Assembly: GCA_016742095.1 (NCBI GenBank)
Contig: JACVCJ010000027.1
Location: forward strand, 1 to 49,389
Source: Bacteroidia bacterium
Lineage (GTDB): Bacteria; Bacteroidota; Bacteroidia; CAIKAF01
Length of the DNA: 49,389 nt
Direction of reading: 5' to 3'
Position 1 is the stretch's first letter. Each line of letters opens with the position of its first letter. Below the pieces are notes generated by a model. That model saw only the letters and a list, made by a program, of their open reading frames with translations. It was not told where the DNA came from and did not search any database. A program made the position numbers and the translations under genes. Below are positions 18,042 to 25,609 of this stretch, in pieces.

Positions 18042-18428
18042 ATGAAAAACTATTTTTTTCTGCTGGCAGGACTGTGCATGCTCAGCGCCTGTTCCGGTCC
18101 CGAAAAATTCGTTCAGGAAGACGTTACGGCGTTTAATGTGCAGATCAGCGGCCGTACCGATATTGAAGATGCGGCCACACTGATGGAACTGTATTACCCT
18201 GTGCCCGAAACCGAGGGGAACAGCTCCCGCAAACTACGTGCGGAAAAAGAAGAGGACGGCAGCTATCTTATTGTACTCCGGCAGGAGGGGCTCAGCGACG
18301 ATTCACAGGCCGGCGTGCAGATACGTATGAAGGCCCGGCAGACCGGGCAGGTGCAGAGCATTGAGAAAAACTGGAAATGCCACCAGGGTCGCGGTCACCG
18401 CAGCTGGGGTACAGAGCCCTGTATATAG
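18042..18428 (+). CDS. Small 128-aa lipoprotein
   Basis: The N-terminus MKNYFFLLAGLCMLSAC is a lipoprotein signal with Cys17 as the modified residue. The mature protein is short and acidic in its first half, with a central segment of probable beta strands (YLIVLRQEGL, AGVQIRMKA). Two Cys residues lie near the end (KCHQGRGHRSWGTEPC), which could form a disulfide. No family is recognised. It is divergent from the RHS operon and convergent with the RadC-like gene, whose stop is 8 nt away. The ATG follows an AT-rich leader with no ribosome-binding site. Confidence 0.8.
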   Translation: MKNYFFLLAGLCMLSACSGPEKFVQEDVTAFNVQISGRTDIEDAATLMELYYPVPETEGNSSRKLRAEKEEDGSYLIVLRQEGLSDDSQAGVQIRMKARQTGQVQSIEKNWKCHQGRGHRSWGTEPCI

Positions 18429-18436
18429 CGTGCGGT

Positions 18437-19096
18437 TTATTTTGCTGTGCCGTTTTGTGTGCTTTCTTCGGTTTTCAGGTGAGCGATGGTGGCCCGGCTC
18501 AGTCCGGTTACTTCCATAATGTATTCGGTGGCGGCCCCGCTCTTCTTCATGGCCCGGGCAATATCGCGGGTACGGTTGTTCTCACCGATGGCTTTGGCCT
18601 GTTCGGTAGCCATTTTATCCTGCCGTTCCTTCAGCATGGGGTGTTTCAGCAGGTATTTGCTGTTGTTCTCCAGTTCGCGCAGCAGGCGGCTGTGGGCAAA
18701 GCTGTAATAGCTCTGTCCGCTTACCAGCAGATGGTCCAGTACGGGTAGCTGTACTAAGTGCCCGGCCTGGATGAGCCGGTCGGTAAGATCGATGCTGTCT
18801 TCGCCGGGAGAAAATTCCCCGCCCGGACAAAACTGCAGCAGGAGCAGGCCGCTGGCTTTTTTCAGCAGGGGTACGCCAAAAATGCCGGCCGGGTCCAGTT
18901 CGGCCGATTCCAGCGAGCCCAGGCTTACCCGCTCCATGTTCAGGATGCGATTGTCGGCATCGAGGGCGATGGTCCAGAACTGTTCCCGGTTCTGATCGGT
19001 GGCGGTTTCCCGCAGCAGGAGCAGCTGCATGATCTCGTAAATTTCGCAGGGTTCGAGCCCCCTGAGTTTTTTGGATGTGCTTGGTTTCACATTCAT
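18437..19096 (-). CDS. RadC/JAB-like protein with degenerate metal site
   Basis: The protein is 219 aa when started at ATG 19096 (MNVKPSTSK). An open frame extends further upstream to 19231, but that part does not look coding. Residues 40-137 follow the RadC/UPF0758 JAB fold: WTIALDADNRIL, FGVPLLKKASGLLLL, then LPVLDHLLVSGQSYYSF near the end. The canonical HNHPSG..PS..D metal-binding segment reads QFCPGGEFSPGEDS, so both His ligands and the Asp are replaced (Q88, C90, S101). A JAMM peptidase activity is therefore unlikely. The C-terminal 50 residues (KMATEQAKAIGENN, then ATEYIMEVTGLSRATIAHL) resemble the helical tail with an HTH-like end found in Rpn/PD-(D/E)XK transposase-related proteins. 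Role unknown; a DNA- or partner-binding adaptor is possible. Confidence 0.75.
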   Translation of the reverse strand: MNVKPSTSKKLRGLEPCEIYEIMQLLLLRETATDQNREQFWTIALDADNRILNMERVSLGSLESAELDPAGIFGVPLLKKASGLLLLQFCPGGEFSPGEDSIDLTDRLIQAGHLVQLPVLDHLLVSGQSYYSFAHSRLLRELENNSKYLLKHPMLKERQDKMATEQAKAIGENNRTRDIARAMKKSGAATEYIMEVTGLSRATIAHLKTEESTQNGTAK

Positions 19097-19337
19097 GATC
19101 GGTAAAAAAGTTTTAAAGTTGACCTGAACTGTGTTTCCGGAAGAGTGGGGTACAAACCTAAGGCAAAAAGCAAAATTCCGCAAATGCGCAAAGCCTTTGT
19201 AGTAGCCGGATAGAGGGCGTAATGCATGCATAATCAGGCGCTAAAGACGATGGTAAATTCATTTGCCGCGTTGGTTTAGAAACAGCCGCATTTCTGTAAT
19301 ATTTTCCTATCTTGGTTCCATCGTTTAACCACTCAGG

Positions 19338-20972
19338 ATGCAAACCCATACGCAAACGACCAAAAAGGCCCCGCTTTCTGCAGTCAGGCCTCAGCAGGAT
19401 CATTCGTCCACCGTACAGCAGCACGGGAACAGGACCGGCATGCCCGACGGACTCAAAAACAGTGTGGAAAAGCTCTCCGGCTATTCTATGGACGACGTAA
19501 AGGTACATTACAATTCAGCAAAACCGGCCGCACTGCAGGCACACGCCTACGCTCAGGGAACCGATATTCACCTGGGCCCCGGACAGGAAAAACACCTGCC
19601 GCATGAGGCCTGGCATGTGGTGCAGCAGAAGCAGGACCGGGTAAAGGCCACTACACAGCTGCGCTCAGCAGGGGATGGAAACGAAGATGTGATACAGCGC
19701 AAGGTATTCCTGTTCAGCGGCGGCAAAGATACCCCGCTTACACAGGGCGCCGACTGGTTTGCCACCAAACCTTCCGATCTGGCTCCCAGTGACCCGGCCC
19801 TGTACATCGAAGGTGTAAAGACCTTCTATCCCAATCACGTTATTGTGGATATGATGAAGGGCGGCAGCGATTTTGCCATGGCGCCGGGCGAAACGGCGAT
19901 CATTGTGGCGCACGGGGCCATGGGCGGCGGAAAGGACAGCTTTTCAGACGATAACAATAAGGTGGTGACACCCCAGGTATTGGATACCATAAAAAAGATC
20001 ATTGTAACCAACCAGAAAAACTTCCCGCTGCGCATCTTTGTGGCCGCCTGCAACAGCGCCCGCGAGCACGTAGACCTGAAGCAGAACGTAGGCGAAAGTC
20101 CCATCAAACACATCATCGATATCCTGGGTCTGCATGATCTGGTAGCGGGAGGGCAGCTGATCTTTGAAGGATACACGGCCCAGGCGGGCCTCTCGAACTA
20201 TGGGGCCGGGCACGTAGGCGAAGATAAAAAAGGCACACACATCTGGGGCAAGAACAAGTCCACGCCTACCGGCAAGATCAACGATAACAAAGGAGGCGGA
20301 CAGCAGATATTCGGGTACGATACCTCCGTTATGGCCCGTGCGCATATCGGCATGGGCAATCGGGTAGGTTTTTCGCAGCAGTCCACCCCGAAAGGCAGTT
20401 TCAATATGGGGCTGGACGAGATCAGTAAGAACCAGGACCTGTACAATACCATGCTTCCCACATCGGCACCACAGCAATCGTCGCAGGGCGGCGGTTCTGT
20501 CCCTTCTTCATCTGTGGACGACGGCAGCGGTTCGATGCAGGTAGAGGATGACAGGCCTACCAAAGAAGACCTGCACAAAAGTGTATTGTCGGAGGCGCAG
20601 CGTTTCGGGGCCGATCAGTTCTATGAGATCGGCTTTGCCGACGGTACGGACAACAACTGTTCCATCATTTCCATATTCAAAGCGGCCGATGTGGACATCA
20701 GCAGTGAGGCAGCCGCGGAATACCGGCAACAACTGGGCATTACAGGCGGCGGAAACATCGATCTCACCCCGCAGGTAGCACAGAATATCCTGAACCTGGT
20801 AACGGCCCGCACGCAACGTCGTTACACCCTGTATGTGGTACACGAGGGCGTACGCGATAACCCGCAGGCCCCCGCTACCACTTCGGTAACGCTTCATGCC
20901 ACGAACGGCGGCAGTATCCCGCTCTTTATCCTTTTTGCAGGTACACACTTCAGTCCGGCCTGGCATCACTAA
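19338..20972 (+). CDS. DUF4157 protein with CHAT-like and OTU/papain-like regions (candidate eCIS payload)
   Basis: This 544-aa protein has no signal peptide. Residues 31-106 are a DUF4157 domain: MDDVKVHYNSAKPAALQAHA, then HLGPGQEKHLPHEAWH with the zinc motif HEAWH at 89-93. The usual downstream LEQEAD segment that carries the third ligand is missing. After a VIQRK junction (118-122), residues 123-345 contain IIVAHGAMGG (His192) and RIFVAACNSA (Cys238). This His/Cys pairing resembles CHAT/caspase-like peptidases. A low-complexity Ser/Gly/Gln linker (373-405) leads to a C-terminal domain with DNNCSI (Cys441) and FAGTHFSP (His537), the layout of OTU/papain-type peptidases. DUF4157 proteins are associated with extracellular contractile injection systems. 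None of the structural genes is in this window. The next gene starts 9 nt downstream. Confidence 0.85.
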   Translation: MQTHTQTTKKAPLSAVRPQQDHSSTVQQHGNRTGMPDGLKNSVEKLSGYSMDDVKVHYNSAKPAALQAHAYAQGTDIHLGPGQEKHLPHEAWHVVQQKQDRVKATTQLRSAGDGNEDVIQRKVFLFSGGKDTPLTQGADWFATKPSDLAPSDPALYIEGVKTFYPNHVIVDMMKGGSDFAMAPGETAIIVAHGAMGGGKDSFSDDNNKVVTPQVLDTIKKIIVTNQKNFPLRIFVAACNSAREHVDLKQNVGESPIKHIIDILGLHDLVAGGQLIFEGYTAQAGLSNYGAGHVGEDKKGTHIWGKNKSTPTGKINDNKGGGQQIFGYDTSVMARAHIGMGNRVGFSQQSTPKGSFNMGLDEISKNQDLYNTMLPTSAPQQSSQGGGSVPSSSVDDGSGSMQVEDDRPTKEDLHKSVLSEAQRFGADQFYEIGFADGTDNNCSIISIFKAADVDISSEAAAEYRQQLGITGGGNIDLTPQVAQNILNLVTARTQRRYTLYVVHEGVRDNPQAPATTSVTLHATNGGSIPLFILFAGTHFSPAWHH

Positions 20973-20981
20973 TTGTAACGC

Positions 20982-22133
20982 ATGCAGACCACCCGTATAC
21001 ATAAAGAACAGCAGAGCCCCGGTTTGCGGCACGCAGATCGCAGAAAGCGTGTGGAAGAGGACGGCGCTGTGCTTTCGGCAGAAAAGGCCCCGCATATAGC
21101 CTTTTCACCTCCACCCATACAACGGAAAGAGAACCGTACCGGGCTGCCCGATGATCTGAAAGCGGGGCTGGAACAACTCTCCGGTTTTGCGATGGACGAT
21201 GTGCAGGTACATTATAACTCCGCGCATCCGGCACAACTCCAGGCTTACGCCTATGCACAGGGTGGACAGATACACCTGGGCCCCGGACAGGAACGGCATC
21301 TGCCGCACGAAGCCTGGCACGTGGTGCAGCAGAAACAGGGCCGGGTGAAAGCTACCACACAGTTTAAAAGCGGTCTGCCCCTCAACGATGACAGCGGCCT
21401 GGAACAGGAAGCCGATGTAATGGGTATGAAGGCCATGCAGCTGAGGACGAAAACCCCGCAGCCGGACAGCAGGGCCCTGAAGCAACCCTGGGCAAATACC
21501 CTGGTGGTACAGCGGCAGGAAATTACCGAAGAAGCAGCTGAAGCCGCCATGGAAGAGAGAGCAGAGGCTTTCCATCAAATGCCTCACCAGGTACTTACAC
21601 CCTGGGGCGATGATCCGCAGGATACGAATTGCCACGGATATACCATCCACGGGGGCATCGGGCATGAGCTCAGCGGCGAAGAATTGCTGGAGGCCCTGGA
21701 CGAGGACGGGGATCCGCCGCCGGTACTTGTTTTTGTGCGTAACGGACAGATCGCTCATTCCGGCATACTGAACGGAGACGGATTTACGCATTTTCTGATC
21801 GGCGTGGGTATTGTGCGCTCGCAGATCGGGGATTCTACCGCAGGCTATGAGCACCGTTACCTGCTGCCGGCAGACCGGGAGGCGCTGGACGAATACCTGC
21901 AACCTGCCCTGGATGCAGAAGCAGCGGCCGGCCATATTCTTCATATGGTACAGTCGATGGACAGAGCGTTAAATCTTGGACTGCCCGGAGCCGGGGACCT
22001 GAGTATACGTGTCTTTGCCCTGCAGGATGATGAAGACCATCCGGAACGTGACGAAATTATTGCAGCATTCGATGCATTCGCGGCGCAACACCCGGAAATA
22101 CTGGTGGCAGAAGAGTACCCGGATAACTGGTAA
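20982..22133 (+). CDS. Second DUF4157 protein with NCHG cysteine-peptidase-like C-terminus
   Basis: This 383-aa protein has no signal peptide. Residues 51-150 are a complete DUF4157 domain: FAMDDVQVHYNSAHP, HEAWH at 109-113, and LEQEADVMG (140-148) supplying the third metal ligand. The domain is about 75% identical to the one in the preceding gene, so the two arose by tandem duplication. The domain is bracketed by two similar junctions, PPIQRKE (44-50) and VVQRQE (175-180). The C-terminal half has TNCHGYTIHGG (Cys217) and GQIAHSGIL (His259), as in papain-like/NlpC-related peptidases, followed by an acidic helical tail. It starts 9 nt after the first DUF4157 gene, so both are co-expressed. A payload or a processing enzyme for an injection system is plausible. 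The target is unknown. Confidence 0.85.
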   Translation: MQTTRIHKEQQSPGLRHADRRKRVEEDGAVLSAEKAPHIAFSPPPIQRKENRTGLPDDLKAGLEQLSGFAMDDVQVHYNSAHPAQLQAYAYAQGGQIHLGPGQERHLPHEAWHVVQQKQGRVKATTQFKSGLPLNDDSGLEQEADVMGMKAMQLRTKTPQPDSRALKQPWANTLVVQRQEITEEAAEAAMEERAEAFHQMPHQVLTPWGDDPQDTNCHGYTIHGGIGHELSGEELLEALDEDGDPPPVLVFVRNGQIAHSGILNGDGFTHFLIGVGIVRSQIGDSTAGYEHRYLLPADREALDEYLQPALDAEAAAGHILHMVQSMDRALNLGLPGAGDLSIRVFALQDDEDHPERDEIIAAFDAFAAQHPEILVAEEYPDNW

Positions 22134-22251
22134 GTACAATCTTTGCCCAATGTGAGATGCCGGATGTATTTTACCGGAGCCCGGGAGTAGACACACCGGT
22201 CTTTCGCGCAATGGAGTAAGGTTTGGTTAAGCGTTTTTTTAACGGAGATAT

Positions 22252-22283
22252 AAAAAAAGCGTTCCGGATCTTGAAGCGCTTTC
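22252..22283 (-). terminator. Terminator of the yefM-yoeB operon
   Basis: On the minus strand AAAGCGCTTC pairs with GAACGCTTT around AAGATCCG, followed by a run of T residues (TTTTTTTATA). It lies 8 nt past the yoeB stop. It could also end transcription coming from the DUF4157 genes, though with a weaker T-run. Confidence 0.6.
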
Positions 22284-22290
22284 CAGTTTC

Positions 22291-22545
22291 TTAGTAATGA
22301 AAACGGCATTGAATGATTTGAAGACCGTCTTCGGAGATTTGATAAACAAGCCTGTGTTCGCCGGTTATACGACGAGACCAGAAGCCTTGCAGCTCCCCTT
22401 TAAGAGGTTCGGGTTTGCCGATCCCTTCAAAAGGGTCACGGGTACAGGCTTTAATAAGCTCATTGATCTTTCTCAGCGTTTTTGTATCATTTTTTTGCCA
22501 GTACTCATACTCTTCCCAGCCTTCTGAAGTAAACACAAGATTCAT
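22291..22545 (-). CDS. yoeB: YoeB-family ribosome-dependent mRNA endonuclease toxin
   Basis: At 84 aa it has exactly the length of E. coli YoeB. The catalytic residues known for YoeB fall at the same numbers: Glu46, Arg65 (EHRLVY), His83 and Tyr84 (CRFHY at the C-terminus). Typical family segments are FTSEGWEEYEYW and LKGELQGFWSRRIT. YoeB cleaves mRNA in the ribosomal A site when freed from its antitoxin. The start lies 24 nt after the stop of the upstream yefM. The order antitoxin-toxin is canonical. All catalytic positions are intact, so the toxin is probably active. Confidence 0.95.
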   Translation of the reverse strand: MNLVFTSEGWEEYEYWQKNDTKTLRKINELIKACTRDPFEGIGKPEPLKGELQGFWSRRITGEHRLVYQISEDGLQIIQCRFHY

Positions 22546-22569
22546 CCATTGTTGTTTTAATCCATTACT

Positions 22570-22839
22570 TTATTCTTCATTAGCCTCTAAGTCCTTTAAA
22601 TTCTTAACAATAACATTTTTATTCTTCAGACTTTTAATAGATTCGCGAAGACGTTCGCGGTTCGCTTCTGTTTTCAGTAAATGCAGGGTTTCCATCCAGG
22701 AATTGTATTCGTCCAGGGAAATAACCACCACATTTTTGTCCTTACTGCGGGATACCACCACCACTTCTGCATCATCCGAGGCTTTGTCCAGATGCTCTTT
22801 CAGGTTTTTGCGGAACTCGCTGTAATTAACTACTTCCAT
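22570..22839 (-). CDS. yefM: YefM/Phd-family antitoxin
   Basis: This 89-aa protein has the YefM N-terminal DNA-binding/dimerisation fold: VVNYSEFRKNLKEHLDKA, then VVVVSRSKDKNVVVISLDEY. The flexible C-terminal tail (ESIKSLKNKN to KDLEANEE) would wrap the YoeB toxin. Family members bind their own promoter, better together with toxin. A 12-bp palindrome (22855-22866) and a repeated TACGTACAA (22901-22921) just upstream are candidate operators. Composition is more AT-rich than the neighbours, in keeping with mobility of toxin-antitoxin modules. Confidence 0.93.
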   Translation of the reverse strand: MEVVNYSEFRKNLKEHLDKASDDAEVVVVSRSKDKNVVVISLDEYNSWMETLHLLKTEANRERLRESIKSLKNKNVIVKNLKDLEANEE

Positions 22840-22854
22840 GATTTCTGCAAGTAT

Positions 22855-22866
22855 ATTTTATAAAAT
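22855..22866. promoter_or_regulatory. Palindrome, candidate YefM operator
   Basis: ATTTTATAAAAT is a perfect 12-bp palindrome located between the -7 box (22868-22875) and the yefM start codon, where a bound repressor would block transcription. Confidence 0.4.
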
Positions 22867-22867
22867 C

Positions 22868-22875
22868 CAAAAATA
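22868..22875 (-). promoter_or_regulatory. -7 promoter box of yefM-yoeB
   Basis: On the minus strand this reads TATTTTTG, an exact TAnnTTTG match, 29 nt upstream of the yefM ATG. A -33 TTG at the standard distance is not clear. Confidence 0.5.
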
Positions 22876-22900
22876 AATAAGCTCCCGTGTCGGGGAATTA

Positions 22901-22921
22901 TACGTACAAAATTACGTACAA
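22901..22921. repeat. Direct repeat TACGTACAA, candidate operator
   Basis: TACGTACAA occurs at 22901-22909 and 22913-22921, a period of 12 bp, close to one helical turn. On the minus strand each copy holds TTGTAC. The site lies between the divergent yefM and atpI-like genes and may bind YefM or a regulator of the ATPase operon. Confidence 0.4.
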
Positions 22922-22999
22922 TTTTTTGTTCCCGCAAGTAAAAATGTACACTTTTCTTTTCCCTGCATCGGGGTAGCTCTTTTTCCCGGTTTAAGCGCG

Positions 23000-23007
23000 T
23001 ATATTTG
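23000..23007 (+). promoter_or_regulatory. -7 box directly before the AtpI-like gene
   Basis: TATATTTG matches TAnnTTTG exactly and ends 4 nt before the ATG at 23012. A transcript would start at or next to the start codon, so the mRNA may be leaderless. Confidence 0.5.
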
Positions 23008-23011
23008 CGGC

Positions 23012-23401
23012 ATGAAAAACAGTATCGCTCCGTTCATCCGTAGCATATCCCTGGCGGCCATCGTACTCATCGGGGCCGATGCCCTGCTGCGCCACTTCAG
23101 GCCCGACCTGCATCCCTTCCGCTGGGGCGGGGTCATTGTAGCCGGTATGTTGCTGCTCTTCATCCTGGCACATGCCTATGCCCGGCAGCTGGCAAAGAAG
23201 GAACCCAAAAAGTTCGTTACGGCCTATATGGGCTTTTCGGGACTCAAATTACTGGTGCTGGCCCTGCTGGTGGTGCTGGTGTTCCTGCTCGACAAGGAAC
23301 ACATGAAAGAATCGGCAGTAATTATCATGGTAAGCTACCTGGTTTTTACCGTTATCGACTGGCGCTTTTCCAGGGCCTTTATGCGGGGTGAAAATAATTA
23401 A
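23012..23401 (+). CDS. AtpI-like small membrane protein of the ATPase locus
   Basis: This 129-aa protein has four predicted membrane segments (about 10-25, 38-55, 72-93 and 100-113) separated by short charged loops such as ARQLAKKEPKKF. It stands immediately upstream of atpB. In many bacteria a small membrane protein, AtpI, in this place helps assemble the c-ring. Sequence similarity to classical AtpI is weak, so the call rests mainly on position and topology. The gene has its own -7 box that nearly abuts the ATG. Confidence 0.7.
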   Translation: MKNSIAPFIRSISLAAIVLIGADALLRHFRPDLHPFRWGGVIVAGMLLLFILAHAYARQLAKKEPKKFVTAYMGFSGLKLLVLALLVVLVFLLDKEHMKESAVIIMVSYLVFTVIDWRFSRAFMRGENN

Positions 23402-23476
23402 TATGTACGTAATCAGTATTTTGAAATTTTGTTTGGCTAAAAGCGATGCAACGTTTCTTTTTTAAGGGAAAGTGTG

Positions 23477-23484
23477 TAATTTTG
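23477..23484 (+). promoter_or_regulatory. -7 box upstream of atpB
   Basis: TAATTTTG is an exact TAnnTTTG match about 40 nt upstream of the chosen atpB ATG at 23524. It lies inside the longer open frame that begins at 23446, which argues against that earlier start. Confidence 0.5.
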
Positions 23485-23523
23485 CGCTCGATTTCAAGAA
23501 CTACTCTTTTTTGGTTTATTGTG

Positions 23524-24741
23524 ATGAAATTCAGTTTAATACAAAGATTTTCGGCGTTTTGCCTTGTGCTGTTCGCCTTTGCCGGTATGGCTTTTGCAAG
23601 CGGCTCTGAGGGCGGAAAAAAGGAATTTAAGGCCGGCGAAGTGATCCTTCACCACGTGCTCGACGCGCATGAAATTCACTTCTTCACCCTGGGCGAAGGT
23701 ACCGACCACGAAACGCATGTTACCGTGCCCCTGCCGATCATTGTATATTCCCCGGAGAAAGGTCTTGATATTTTCCCCTCTTCCCGTTTCCACGGCGATC
23801 ACAAGCCGGTGGTTTCCCATGACGATCACGAAGCCGCCGAGATCATCGGCGAGGATCATAACAACCAGCATGCGCACGATCCCGTGCCGGTTTACAACGG
23901 CTATGCCCTGCTGCACGAAAAAATTTACCTGACCGACGCACACGGTAACCTGACCTACGATGAGCACGGTCACCCCACCAATGCACAACCGCTCGATCTC
24001 TCCATTACCAAAACCGTTTTCGGTCTCATCCTGGCCATGTTCATCCTGGTATTTGTAATGTTTGCCGTGGCCAAAGGCTATAAAAAACGCGGCCTGGGTG
24101 CTCCCAAAGGTATCCAGTCCTTCATCGAGCCCCTGGTGATCTTTATACGCGACGAGGTGGCCAAACCTTCGATCGGGGAGAAGCACTACAAGCGTTTCAT
24201 GCCCTTCCTGCTTACCATCTTCTTCTTTATCCTGATCTGTAACGTAGTGGGCCTGGTGCCCTTCATCGGCGGTTTCAACATCACCGGTAATATTTCGGTA
24301 GCCCTGGTGCTGGCCCTGTTTACCTTCCTGGTAACCATCTTCAGCGGTAAAAAAGATTACTGGATGCACCTGGTATGGACCCCGGGCGTACCGGCATGGC
24401 TCAAACTGCCCGTGCCGCTTATGTTCATCATCGAGTTCATCGGGGTGGTTTCCAAACCGATCGTACTCTGCCTGCGTCTTTTTGCCAACATTACCGCAGG
24501 TCACATCATTATCCTGTCTTTCGTATCCCTGATCTTTATATTCGGTGAAAAATTCGGTACGGGCGCCGGTTACGGTGTATCGGTACTGTCGGTTGCCTTC
24601 TCCGTGTTCATGAACGTAATGGAGTTACTGGTAGCCTTCCTGCAGGCCTATGTATTTACCCTGCTGGCATCGGTATACTTTGGTCAGGCCGTGGAAGAGC
24701 ACGATCACGGACATGAGCACGACGCTGCACATGCCCACTAA
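23524..24741 (+). CDS. atpB: ATP synthase F0 subunit a
   Basis: From ATG 23524 the protein has 405 aa, longer than the roughly 270 aa of E. coli AtpB. It begins with a signal-like segment (MKFSLIQRFSAFCLVLFAFA) and a His/Asp-rich exported region of about 130 residues (for example HDDHEAAEIIGEDHN), then the membrane core. The essential proton-channel Arg is in LCLRLFANITAGH, near residue 318. Family segments FNITGNISVALVLAL and NVMELLVAFLQAYVFTLL are present. The C-terminus is again His-rich (EEHDHGHEHDAAHAH). Subunit a, with the c-ring, forms the proton path. The frame is open to 23446, but the -7 box at 23477 and the signal-like start favour 23524. Confidence 0.95.
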   Translation: MKFSLIQRFSAFCLVLFAFAGMAFASGSEGGKKEFKAGEVILHHVLDAHEIHFFTLGEGTDHETHVTVPLPIIVYSPEKGLDIFPSSRFHGDHKPVVSHDDHEAAEIIGEDHNNQHAHDPVPVYNGYALLHEKIYLTDAHGNLTYDEHGHPTNAQPLDLSITKTVFGLILAMFILVFVMFAVAKGYKKRGLGAPKGIQSFIEPLVIFIRDEVAKPSIGEKHYKRFMPFLLTIFFFILICNVVGLVPFIGGFNITGNISVALVLALFTFLVTIFSGKKDYWMHLVWTPGVPAWLKLPVPLMFIIEFIGVVSKPIVLCLRLFANITAGHIIILSFVSLIFIFGEKFGTGAGYGVSVLSVAFSVFMNVMELLVAFLQAYVFTLLASVYFGQAVEEHDHGHEHDAAHAH

Positions 24742-24767
24742 AATTTGGATGTATTAACTTTAAATAA

Positions 24768-25016
<249 letters not shown>

Positions 25017-25039
25017 TCTGTATCCGCACAAAACGAATT

Positions 25040-25084
25040 TCCCTGCCGCCGCTGGTGGTTGACCAGGCCGGCGGGGACTTTTTT
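25040..25084 (+). terminator. Hairpin with T-run between atpE and atpF (attenuator)
   Basis: TCCCTGCCG and CTGGT on the left pair with ACCAGG and CGGCGGGGA on the right (25040-25077), followed by TTTTTT (25079-25084). It is a GC-rich stem with a T-run, as in intrinsic terminators, but placed inside the operon after the c-subunit gene. Partial read-through would favour subunit c. Confidence 0.7.
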
Positions 25085-25112
25085 AAGACAATAAAATAAA
25101 AACAGATATAGT

Positions 25113-25607
25113 ATGGGTTTAATACTCCCGGGTTTAGGTTTGATCTTCTGGACTTCGATCGCATTTCTGATCGTGTTCTTCCTGCTGAAAAAATACGCGT
25201 GGAAGCCTATTCTTTCTTCGCTGAACGAGCGTGAAAAGAAAATCGACGATGCGTTGAAAGCCGCTGAACTGGCCGAACAACGCATGAAAGATATCCAGGC
25301 CCAGAACGAGGACCTGCTGGCCGAAGCCGCCAAAGAACGCGAAACTATGCTGCGTACCGCCCGCGAAGCGTCTGAAAAGATGATCGCCGAGGCAAAGGAC
25401 AAAGCACAGGCCGAAGCGTCTAAAATGCTGGAACAGGCCCGCGCAAGCATCAACAATGAGAAAATGAAGGCCATGACCGAGATTAAGAACGAAGTAGGTC
25501 GTCTTTCGCTGGACATTGCTGAGAAGATCCTCCGCGAAAAACTGTCTGATGCTGACAAACAGCACAACAGCATTGAAAAATTGTTGAACGAGGCAAGCTT
25601 TAACTAA
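25113..25607 (+). CDS. atpF: ATP synthase F0 subunit b
   Basis: This 164-aa protein has one N-terminal membrane helix (LGLIFWTSIAFLIVFFLL), then the conserved KKYAWKPILSSLNEREKKI and a long charged coiled coil rich in Ala, Glu and Lys. The coiled coil forms the peripheral stalk that holds the F1 head. The C-terminal part (LSLDIAEKILREKL) contacts delta. It is preceded by the inter-cistronic hairpin and ends 2 nt before atpH. Confidence 0.97.
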   Translation: MGLILPGLGLIFWTSIAFLIVFFLLKKYAWKPILSSLNEREKKIDDALKAAELAEQRMKDIQAQNEDLLAEAAKERETMLRTAREASEKMIAEAKDKAQAEASKMLEQARASINNEKMKAMTEIKNEVGRLSLDIAEKILREKLSDADKQHNSIEKLLNEASFN

Positions 25608-25609
25608 GA

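Noticed and set aside
19097-19231. Earlier start for the RadC-like gene
   Set aside because: The added 45 residues do not resemble the family and the sequence looks intergenic.
23446-23523. Earlier start for atpB
   Set aside because: The extra residues precede a good signal-like start, and the -7 box at 23477-23484 lies inside this stretch.
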